The translations under genes were made by a program, and so were the position numbers. A stretch of DNA of 5,637 nt, from NCBI GenBank assembly GCA_002772195.1, contig PCSG01000181.1, positions 1,519 through 7,155 on the forward strand, read 5' to 3'. How positions within the stretch are numbered: the first letter of the stretch is position 1; each line of letters begins with the position of its first letter. Below, one piece after another: positions 1-5,264 of this stretch. This DNA comes from Desulfobacterales bacterium CG23_combo_of_CG06-09_8_20_14_all_51_8. GTDB taxonomy: Bacteria; Desulfobacterota; Desulfobacteria; Desulfobacterales; Desulfosalsimonadaceae. The notes beneath the pieces were generated by a model that was given only the letters and a program-made list of their open reading frames with translations, was not told the DNA's origin and did not search any database.

Positions 1-1545
1 GTCCTGTTCCCACAGGTCTGCAAAAAACGGCCTGAAATCAGACAGGGAAATGGGGGCCGGGTCCACGGGCAGTCCGATGCAGTGCCGGGCCCAGAGGGTC
101 AGCACCAGCGTGTCAAAGCCGATGGAGCGATTTTTGGCGAGAGACTTGCCGGGAACCGACAATCGGGAAAACAGGCGGTCCCACTCCATGACTTCGGCGA
201 GCAGGCCCCTGGCTGTTTCAATGTCGGATAGAGTTTCAAATTCCCGGTAAAGGTTGCCGCGCTGCAAGGGATCATAGAAGCGGGGCCGGGAGAGCAAAAT
301 GCCGCCGATCACCCCCACCCGGCGTTCGCCCCAGAAACTCAGGGGGAGCTTGTTTTTGACAAACCAGCTGCCATCCCGCCATGCGGTGGCCTTGTGCCGG
401 AGAGCAGCAATTTCGCCATACCCGGTGCGGAAAAGGTCGATGAGGGGGTAGGTTTTGATGTATTCAACGGTTTTTTCATCGCGGCCATCCGGATCGCTGA
501 GGATCAGGCGTTCAAGGCCCATGCTGATCCATCCGCAGGCTTTTTTCACAATGGCCTTTAACTGATCCCGGCTGTGCACCGGATCGGGTTCCGCGGCGAT
601 CAGACGGTTGCACACCCCGGCGAATTCCGTCTGGAGCTGTTGCAGAAGCTTGAAATCCGTTATTTTTTTCAGGGCCTGGGCGAAAAGGCGGTCGTCATCC
701 ATCATAGCGGCGGGACTGATGGGGGCTGGCACGAAAAAATCCGGATCCGGTATTTCCTTCAGAGTTTTTTTCCGTTTTTTCAGTTGCTTTACGCTGATGG
801 ACTGAAACACGCCCACGGCCTCATGAAACGGTAGAAACCCTTTTTCCGCCAGCCGGAAATTTCTCAGGCGAAAGGCTTCCTCTTCGGTTTCCGCCGGGAT
901 GACACTGGCGGACCGGAGCAGGGTTTCCTGGTAAAACACATGGTCGTCTTCGATCAGAAGGTGCATCATGGTTGTTATCAGATCCTGGTGCTGCTGCATG
1001 AACTCGGCGGTGGCATCCGGCGCATATTTTTCACTGGCGACGCGAAAATAAAACACATCATCCCAGGTCATAAACCCATCCGCAAAATCCGATGGGTCCT
1101 GGTCGTGCTCCCGGACCACCACCTCAATGGAATGAAACAGCAGATATTCCATTAATTGCGGTTTCTCCGCCGCCATCCACCGGACAAAGCGCCGGGGATC
1201 GGCGGCAATCATGCGGCCCATCCACTCGGTAACGCTTGTGAGATTGAGCCGGTCCTTATCCCAGCTTTCTACGTCGAGAATATATTCCCACTGCCGCTCG
1301 GAGGCCATGGCGATCAGGTCCATGGCGTCGTCGGGCCCGATGTCGTGGATGAGAAACGCCAGATCTTCCTCGGCAAAGGAGTGCACCAGGGCCTGGGCCT
1401 GAGGATGGTCGAAAATGGCGTCTAAGGCCTGCTTTCCCTCAAGGCGAAGGATCTGTCCTCGGTCTGAGGCCAGTTTTTCCAGTCGTTGTAAATGGGCGGT
1501 TTCCGGATCAACCGGATTTTGGGGGGGATTTTCTGGGCTGTTCAT
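1..1545 (-). CDS. DUF6178-like protein of unknown function, C-terminus cut by window edge
   Basis: The frame is open for 515 codons from an ATG at 1545 down to base 1 with no stop, so the C-terminus lies outside the window. I read it as a member of the DUF6178 family, large proteins of about 550 residues known mainly from deltaproteobacteria; this comes from memory of the family and was not searched. The protein is soluble and mostly helical, with no signal peptide or membrane segment. The N-terminal part carries short helical motifs: LIHDIGPDDAMDLI at about 65-78, WEYIL at 86-90, WDKDRL at 95-100 and DPRRFVRWM at about 116-124. These loosely recall helical-repeat domains. No catalytic motif is visible. 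An in-frame TAA lies 24 bases upstream with no other start codon between, which fixes the start, but the Shine-Dalgarno match is poor. The 68-bp gap to the transporter stop would allow co-transcription. Coding is certain; the family name is probable and the function unknown. Confidence 0.85.
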   Translation of the reverse strand, partial: MNSPENPPQNPVDPETAHLQRLEKLASDRGQILRLEGKQALDAIFDHPQAQALVHSFAEEDLAFLIHDIGPDDAMDLIAMASERQWEYILDVESWDKDRLNLTSVTEWMGRMIAADPRRFVRWMAAEKPQLMEYLLFHSIEVVVREHDQDPSDFADGFMTWDDVFYFRVASEKYAPDATAEFMQQHQDLITTMMHLLIEDDHVFYQETLLRSASVIPAETEEEAFRLRNFRLAEKGFLPFHEAVGVFQSISVKQLKKRKKTLKEIPDPDFFVPAPISPAAMMDDDRLFAQALKKITDFKLLQQLQTEFAGVCNRLIAAEPDPVHSRDQLKAIVKKACGWISMGLERLILSDPDGRDEKTVEYIKTYPLIDLFRTGYGEIAALRHKATAWRDGSWFVKNKLPLSFWGERRVGVIGGILLSRPRFYDPLQRGNLYREFETLSDIETARGLLAEVMEWDRLFSRLSVPGKSLAKNRSIGFDTLVLTLWARHCIGLPVDPAPISLSDFRPFFADLWEQD

Positions 1546-1613
1546 GGGACGACAATATCCGGATTCAGGTTAATTGTTTAAAAATTAATATATTAGCATT
1601 CCTGCGGCAGAAT

Positions 1614-2834
1614 TCAATGGTAAAAACGGCGGATTTTTATCAGAAGCAAGAGGCCGGGGATGGCGACCAGGGCGCAGGCGATGAAAAAAGATTCCCAGCC
1701 CAAGAAAGTGACCGCATATCCCGTGGGGGCTGCGGCAATGACCCGGGGGATGCCCATGAGGCTGCTCAGGAGCGCATACTGGGTCGCCGTAAACCTCCGG
1801 TCGGTCATCATGGCCATGAACGCCACAAAAGCGACGGTTCCCATGCCGGAAGTCAGGTTTTCAAACCCGATCACCCCGGCCAGTGCCGGGATGCTGTGCC
1901 CGGCCTGGACCAGCAGGGCAAAGCAGGCCGTGGAAAGGGCCTGAAAAACACCGAAAACCCAGAGGCTGGCGTACATGCCGATTTTGAGGGTCATGACCCC
2001 GCCGATGAGTGCTCCGGCAATGGTGGCCCAGAACCCGAAAATTTTGACAACCACACCGATTTCTGAAGGGGAAAACCCCATATCCAAATAAAAGGGCATG
2101 GTCATGGCCGATGCCATGGCATCGCCGATTTTATACATCAGGATAAAGGCCAGAATCCATACCGCCCCCGTCCGGCTGAAATATTCAACAAGGGGTTCCA
2201 CGACCGCAGCCCTCATGCTGGCCGGTGGCGTCCCGCCTATTTTCGGCTCCGGCGCAAACAGGGTGGTGAGGATGCCGGGTACGAGGCAGCAGGCCATGAG
2301 CAGATAAACCAGGGCAAAGGGCATGTGGTCGGCCAGAATCAGCCCCCCGCCGCCGGCCAGAAGCATAGCCAGGCGGTAACCGTTGATGTAAAGTGATGAG
2401 GCGAACCCCAGTTCCGTGTCCGGTATATCTTCCCGGCGGTAAGCATCCGTCACGATATCCTGGGACGCGCTGAAAAATGTCACCAGAAGGGCAGCAAATG
2501 CCAGCATTGCCGGATGCCCGGCCGGATCACTCAGGCCCAGGCCGATGATGGAGAGCATCAGCAATGTTTGCGAGATGATGAGCCAGCCCCGGCGACGGCC
2601 GAAAGCCGGGATCACATACCGGTCAAGAACCGGTGCCCACACGAATTTTAGGGTATAAGGCAGGCCCACCAGGGCCATGAGGCCGATAACGGTCAGGTCC
2701 ACGCCTTCGACTGTCATCCACGCCTGCAACACCGTGGTGGTGAGCGGCAGCGGGACGCCGCAGGAAAATCCCATCATCAGGGCCACCAACATCCGGGCGC
2801 TTGCGATGGTGCGGAGGATTTTGAGGGTTGGCAT
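1614..2834 (-). CDS. MFS transporter, AmpG-like (probable muropeptide permease)
   Basis: This is a 406-residue inner-membrane carrier of the major facilitator superfamily with about 12 hydrophobic segments. Numbered from the ATG, GVPLPLTTTVLQAWM (26-40), LPYTLKFVWAPVLDR (58-72) and the basic cytoplasmic loop FGRRRGW (78-84) match the AmpG pattern, as does SASQDIVTDAYR at 122-133. AmpG proteins import GlcNAc-anhydromuramyl peptides released by cell-wall turnover for recycling, and influence beta-lactamase induction in some species. E. coli AmpG is longer (about 490 residues); short 12-helix homologues are common, and their substrates are less certain. I prefer the ATG at 2834 to a TTG three codons upstream (2843); neither has a convincing ribosome-binding site. 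No ampD, nagZ, ampC or ampR neighbour is present, so the substrate is inferred from family resemblance alone. Other MFS carriers with AmpG-like sequence remain possible. Confidence 0.85.
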   Translation of the reverse strand: MPTLKILRTIASARMLVALMMGFSCGVPLPLTTTVLQAWMTVEGVDLTVIGLMALVGLPYTLKFVWAPVLDRYVIPAFGRRRGWLIISQTLLMLSIIGLGLSDPAGHPAMLAFAALLVTFFSASQDIVTDAYRREDIPDTELGFASSLYINGYRLAMLLAGGGGLILADHMPFALVYLLMACCLVPGILTTLFAPEPKIGGTPPASMRAAVVEPLVEYFSRTGAVWILAFILMYKIGDAMASAMTMPFYLDMGFSPSEIGVVVKIFGFWATIAGALIGGVMTLKIGMYASLWVFGVFQALSTACFALLVQAGHSIPALAGVIGFENLTSGMGTVAFVAFMAMMTDRRFTATQYALLSSLMGIPRVIAAAPTGYAVTFLGWESFFIACALVAIPGLLLLIKIRRFYH

Positions 2835-2876
2835 AGTAGGCAAAGGTTGTTGTTTCGGTTGGTTTGGAAAGATGCG

Positions 2877-2945
2877 GTTTCAGTGTTCAGGTTTCGGGTG
2901 TCAGGAGGAGCGTCTTATGTTGCTGACACCTGACACCCGAAACCT
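2877..2945. repeat. Heptamer repeat array in inverted orientation, forming a 17-bp perfect stem
   Basis: The left part is four consecutive 7-mers on the plus strand: GTTTCAG (2877), TGTTCAG (2884), GTTTCGG (2891) and GTGTCAG (2898). The right part is three 7-mers in the opposite sense: CTGACAC (2923), CTGACAC (2930) and CCGAAAC (2937). As a result 2889-2905 and 2929-2945 are perfect 17-bp inverted repeats around a 23-base loop. The element starts one base past the nitroreductase stop codon and fills most of the gap before the transporter. A transcript reading through would form a strong hairpin that could slow decay or attenuate transporter expression. No T-run follows it in the minus direction, so it is not a standard terminator for the genes here. 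I recall similar GTTTCAG/GTGTCAG-type intergenic repeats in other deltaproteobacterial genomes, but could not check. Confidence 0.85.
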
Positions 2946-2946
2946 T

Positions 2947-3534
2947 TTATTCCTTCGGGTAAGCGGCCAGAATGATTTCTTCAAAGGGTCGCTTAGGGAC
3001 ATGATGGACCCCGTTTTCATCCCGCCAATACCGGATGTTTCCCCCTGTGTCAGCGGTGGATTCGATGACCACGGTTTCCGCAGGTTCGCCCAGGGCGATC
3101 ACCAGCATAATGGTGAATTCAGAAGTGATGGCGAGCTCCTTTCGCAGCCGGTCCTTGTCGATGGAGCCGATAAAACAGCCCCCCAGGCCCATTTCCGCAG
3201 CCCCCAGCAGGATGCTCTGCCCGGAAATGCCGTGATCGCACCAGAAATCTGTTGCGATGCTGGTGTCCCCCAGCAAAATGATGTAGGCGGCAGGCCGCCG
3301 GCCGTGTTCCGGGCCTTTCCAGTCCGTGAGATACGCAGCCCAGGCCAGGCAGGAAAAAATTTTGTCATTGGTTTGGGGGTGGCAGGACAAAATGTACTTG
3401 AGGGGCTGGCGGTTGGCTGCGGACGCGGACAGGCGTCCCAGGTCCACAAGCTGTTTCAAAGTATCCAGGGCGATGGGGCGGTCTTCGTGAAATTGCCGAA
3501 AAGACCGGGTTTTTCTTACAAGATCGGCGATCAT
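2947..3534 (-). CDS. Nitroreductase family protein (FMN-dependent oxidoreductase)
   Basis: This is a complete 195-residue cytoplasmic protein, a usual length for the single-domain nitroreductase fold. Family members bind FMN, normally as dimers, and pass electrons from NAD(P)H to nitroaromatics, quinones, flavins or other acceptors. Visible family features are the N-terminal RKTRSFRQF (7-15), whose Arg/Ser positions usually hold the FMN phosphate, and SAANRQPLKYI (38-48), the usual S-x-x-N-x-Q-P flavin-binding segment. DHGISGQSILLGAAEMGLGG (100-119) followed by CFIGSID matches the conserved core helix, and ALGEP (147-151) lies near the end. There is no ferredoxin extension or second domain. 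The ATG at 3534 is supported by GAGG five bases upstream (3540-3543). The physiological substrate cannot be read from the sequence. Repeat elements lie on both sides, so it is probably transcribed separately from rdgB. Confidence 0.92.
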   Translation of the reverse strand: MIADLVRKTRSFRQFHEDRPIALDTLKQLVDLGRLSASAANRQPLKYILSCHPQTNDKIFSCLAWAAYLTDWKGPEHGRRPAAYIILLGDTSIATDFWCDHGISGQSILLGAAEMGLGGCFIGSIDKDRLRKELAITSEFTIMLVIALGEPAETVVIESTADTGGNIRYWRDENGVHHVPKRPFEEIILAAYPKE

Positions 3535-3603
3535 CGTTTCCTCTGCTATGATGGTGTGGCACCGGTTTTGAAATAGAATGGATTTAGTTTCTAAAACTTA
3601 AAA

Positions 3604-3748
3604 AAAGTGTGAAGTGAATAGTGCGCTAAATTGCCTAAAGTTATGGATTGCGCTAAGCGCGTGATCATTTTTAATATAAAAATGACAATGCCGAAGGCAT
3701 TAACCACAACTTTAGATCACTTCAAACTTTAGATCACTTTTAACTTTT
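3604..3748. repeat. Composite intergenic repeat element (MITE/REP-like) with inverted ends and tandem 17-bp repeats
   Basis: This AT-rich stretch fills most of the gap between the nitroreductase start and the rdgB stop. Its outer arms are inverted: 3604-3617 matches the reverse complement of 3717-3730 at 13 of 14 positions. The right side holds a direct repeat, AACTTTAGATCACTT, at 3708-3722 and 3725-3739 with a 17-bp period, plus a partial third copy at 3742-3748. The core has three adjacent small hairpins: GCGCT-A-AGCGC (3650-3660), a 9-bp stem with loop ATA (3665-3685), and AATGCC-GAA-GGCATT (3687-3701). GCGCTAA also occurs twice (3623 and 3650). It encodes no plausible protein. The architecture resembles a small non-autonomous repeat; whether it is multicopy in the genome is unknown. 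The rest of the 3535-3770 gap shows only the nitroreductase ribosome-binding site. Confidence 0.65.
3687..3701 (-). terminator. Possible weak terminator hairpin downstream of rdgB
   Basis: Read on the minus strand, AATGCC-TTC-GGCATT forms a 6-bp stem, and a run of five T begins four bases after it (3672-3668). It lies about 70 bases past the rdgB stop. The stem is short and the T-run is offset and itself part of the next hairpin, so it may only be part of the repeat element. Confidence 0.3.
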
Positions 3749-3770
3749 CCTGTTTATCCGAGTGGGGCCG

Positions 3771-4418
3771 TTACTTCCCGCACGGAAATTTTTCTTCCTT
3801 CGGCATCTGCTGCCCAATCCAGGTGAGGACTTTGTCAAATTCATTTTTTAATTCCCCCAGGGCCTTGCCCCTGTGGCTGACCCGGCTTTTTTCCGCCTGG
3901 GGGATTTGGGCAAAGGTCTGGCCCAATTCCGGGAAAAAGAACAGGGGGTCATAACCGAATCCGTTTTCCCCCCGGGGGCTTTCAAGGAGCAAGCCTTCGC
4001 ACCGTCCTTCATAGGTCAGGGCCGCGCCCGAGGGAACGGCGATGGAGATAACGCAATGAAACGCGGCCCGGCGATCCTCTTTTCCCTTCATTTCCGCAAG
4101 CAGTTTTGCGCAGTTTTCCGCGTCCGTGGCGTTTTCTCCGGCATATCGGGCCGAATAAACGCCGGGAGCCCCGTCCAATGCCGCCACGCACAGGCCGGAA
4201 TCGTCGGCCAGGGCCGGCATTCCTAAGATTCGGGCCATGAAGCTGGATTTTTTATAGGCATTGTCGTCAAAGGTGGCGCCGTCTTCAATGGCTTCCGGCA
4301 GCGGGCCGAAATCGTCGAGGTTTTTGACGGCGATGGGAAAATTTTTTAAAATATCCCGGATTTCCCTGGTTTTCCCGGGGTTCCGGGTGGCGATGACGAG
4401 TGTCAACGGATTGTCCAT
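3771..4418 (-). CDS. rdgB: XTP/dITP diphosphatase (RdgB/HAM1 family)
   Basis: This 215-residue cytosolic housekeeping enzyme hydrolyses non-canonical purine triphosphates (ITP, dITP, XTP) to monophosphate and pyrophosphate, keeping deaminated bases out of DNA and RNA. All family blocks are present: the N-terminal LVIATRNPGKTREI (7-20) with the T-x-N-x-x-K phosphate-binding pattern, and ADDSGLCVAALDGAPGVYSA (71-90) with the metal-binding and catalytic acidic residues. The substrate-pocket segment GENGFGYDPLFF (150-161) and SRVSHRGKAL (178-187) with the S-H-R signature follow. The length is slightly above the usual 195-205 because of a short charged tail (about 205-215). The ATG at 4418 is chosen over an in-frame ATG at 4469. 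The family begins just before LVIATRN, AGG lies six bases upstream of 4418, and the promoter -10 box covers the 4469 codon, so that start would precede the RNA 5' end. Confidence 0.96.
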   Translation of the reverse strand: MDNPLTLVIATRNPGKTREIRDILKNFPIAVKNLDDFGPLPEAIEDGATFDDNAYKKSSFMARILGMPALADDSGLCVAALDGAPGVYSARYAGENATDAENCAKLLAEMKGKEDRRAAFHCVISIAVPSGAALTYEGRCEGLLLESPRGENGFGYDPLFFFPELGQTFAQIPQAEKSRVSHRGKALGELKNEFDKVLTWIGQQMPKEEKFPCGK

Positions 4419-4463
4419 AAGGTGCCTTTTGTTAATAGTCATTTCAGGGGAATAAATGGCGGG

Positions 4464-4480
4464 TTCCATTTATAATGGAA
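4464..4480. promoter_or_regulatory. 17-bp dyad over the rdgB -10 box (possible operator)
   Basis: TTCCATT and AATGGAA form perfect 7-bp arms around TAT. The dyad covers the whole -10 box of the rdgB promoter and reaches to about the predicted transcription start. A repressor bound here would block the promoter, but no regulator gene is nearby. The symmetry could also be chance in an AT-rich -10 region. Confidence 0.35.
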
Positions 4481-4497
4481 GGGGAGGGGTTTGTAAA
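4469..4497 (-). promoter_or_regulatory. Sigma-70-type promoter of rdgB
   Basis: On the minus strand, TTTACA (4497-4492) is followed after exactly 17 bases by TATAAA (4474-4469). Each box matches the consensus at 5 of 6 positions. Transcription should begin near 4462, giving a leader of roughly 45 bases before the rdgB ATG at 4418. Confidence 0.75.
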
Positions 4498-4574
4498 GGG
4501 CTTACGTAACAGCGCGGCAATCTTTGGGAGGGGTATTTGGGAAAATCAAGCTGACAGTTTGGCAAAAACGGTCT

Positions 4575-4910
4575 TCAGAATCCCGTGCCTTTTTTAACTT
4601 TTTTGCCGCCGGTCTGGCAGTAATCATTGATGACGCCGGCGGCGGTGTTGAATTCATCCGCGTTCAGGCGGCCGTATTCTTCCACAATCTCCTGGGCCAG
4701 TTTTTGGGTTTCCACTTCGCCCCGCTGGTGGAGCCGGCGGGTGATGAGGGCCTTGAAACCGGGGATGGAAATATAGGAGAGTTCCGGGTTGCCGGAATGG
4801 ATCTTTTTTTTCAACCGGGCCACCCGGCTTTCATATTCAGATAATTTTTTCTGGAGCATTGTTTTTACCTGGGAGTTTTCCGGCAGGATAATTTTTAATG
4901 GTTTTATCAT
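4575..4910 (-). CDS. Small basic protein of unknown function (111 residues)
   Basis: I do not recognise this protein. It starts with a short hydrophobic beta-like stretch (PLKIILP, 4-10). A charged helix with coiled-coil character follows at about 14-38 (SEYESRVARLKKKI). Next comes SYISIPGFKALITRRL (45-60), a second amphipathic helix rich in Glu (about 65-82), and a lysine- and glycine-rich tail ending at residue 111. There is no signal peptide, membrane span or metal-binding cluster. The ATG at 4910 has AAGGG nine bases upstream (4920-4924). The basic surface could suit nucleic-acid or protein binding, but that is only a guess from composition. It is separated from rdgB by about 155 bases containing the rdgB promoter, so it is probably its own unit. 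Coding is supported by the ribosome-binding site and plausible amino-acid composition, not by a known family. Confidence 0.7.
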   Translation of the reverse strand: MIKPLKIILPENSQVKTMLQKKLSEYESRVARLKKKIHSGNPELSYISIPGFKALITRRLHQRGEVETQKLAQEIVEEYGRLNADEFNTAAGVINDYCQTGGKKVKKGTGF

Positions 4911-4990
4911 GATAATAAACCCTTATCGTCATATGTGCGCAAAAACAGAGAGACACTGGCGTGAGCGAAATTTTTTGCGGAATAAATTAA

Positions 4991-5018
4991 AAAATAGGAG
5001 ATGAGTTATTTGTAACAA
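4991..5018 (-). promoter_or_regulatory. Candidate promoter for the 111-residue gene
   Basis: On the minus strand, TTGTTA (5018-5013) and TATTTT (4996-4991) are separated by 16 bases, each matching the sigma-70 consensus at 4 of 6 positions. The leader would be about 75 bases. Because the surroundings are AT-rich, matches of this quality can arise by chance. Confidence 0.3.
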
Positions 5019-5194
5019 TCCCGGAGAGTGAAATCAAGTCCAAAAATGAACAATGTTTAATTTTGTTAAAGGTGTTTTGCTTTCCGGGCATTTTGTGGGA
5101 TTTTGAGGGGAATAGATATGTTGGAGTATCGTTTCCCACGATCACCAACCGTCCGTCAAATACCTGGACTTCGGAAAGTGCGACAAAAGACGCC

Positions 5195-5223
5195 TTGAAA
5201 TCAGGAGGATGCCGGCTTATAGT
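5195..5223 (+). promoter_or_regulatory. Sigma-70-type promoter of the plus-strand gene at 5265
   Basis: TTGAAA (5195-5200) and TATAGT (5218-5223) are separated by exactly 17 bases, each matching consensus at 5 of 6 positions. Transcription would start near 5230, leaving a leader of about 35 bases before the ATG at 5265. Confidence 0.7.
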
Positions 5224-5234
5224 AAAAAAATATA

Positions 5235-5247
5235 TCGGTTCAACCGA
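5235..5247 (+). promoter_or_regulatory. Small hairpin in the leader of the plus-strand gene
   Basis: TCGGT-TCA-ACCGA can form a 5-bp stem at the 5' end of the predicted transcript, ending 17 bases before the ATG. The start has no strong Shine-Dalgarno sequence, so leader structure could affect translation. The stem is short and the role is speculative. Confidence 0.3.
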
Positions 5248-5264
5248 GACCGGACTCCTGCCTT

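Larger units (their letters stand above)
4911..5264. other. Divergent intergenic region between the 111-residue gene and the plus-strand gene
   Basis: This 354-bp gap, AT-rich in its left half, separates two divergently read genes. It holds the ribosome-binding site and a candidate promoter for the minus-strand gene, and a strong promoter and a small leader hairpin for the plus-strand gene. The middle (about 5020-5190) shows no convincing gene, RNA or repeat. Open frames there lack ribosome-binding sites and known motifs. Confidence 0.6.

Noticed and set aside
574..1425. Several plus-strand frames of 60-90 codons
   Set aside because: All are antisense to the continuous 515-codon DUF6178-like frame and have no recognisable motifs.
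1617..2066. A 149-codon plus-strand open frame
   Set aside because: It is antisense to the transporter's C-terminal half. The product is rich in Gly, Asp, His and Glu in the manner of an out-of-frame shadow.
2835..2843. TTG start at 2843 for the transporter
   Set aside because: An ATG follows three codons later and no Shine-Dalgarno sequence favours the TTG.
2889..2945. Strong hairpin considered as an intrinsic terminator of the nitroreductase gene
   Set aside because: No T-run follows the stem in the minus direction. A short T-run follows only in the plus direction, where no gene ends.
2677..3576. A 299-codon plus-strand open frame
   Set aside because: It runs antisense through the start of the AmpG-like gene, the heptamer repeat and the whole nitroreductase gene. 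Its product shows no family motif, whereas both minus-strand genes have clear ones.
3708..3748. Tandem 17-bp repeats considered as a CRISPR array
   Set aside because: The copies are nearly contiguous, with no unique spacers of 25-40 bases and no cas genes nearby.
3873..4226. A 117-codon plus-strand frame opposite rdgB
   Set aside because: It lies entirely within rdgB on the other strand, and all RdgB signature motifs are in the minus-strand frame.
4419..4469. Upstream in-frame ATG at 4469 for rdgB, adding 17 residues
   Set aside because: The -10 box overlaps this codon, no ribosome-binding site precedes it, and the extra residues are not part of the family.
4985..5260. A minus-strand open stretch of about 90 codons in the divergent gap
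   Set aside because: It has no credible early start codon or ribosome-binding site, overlaps the plus-strand promoter, and shows no family motif. Some protein-like appearance was noted but is not enough.
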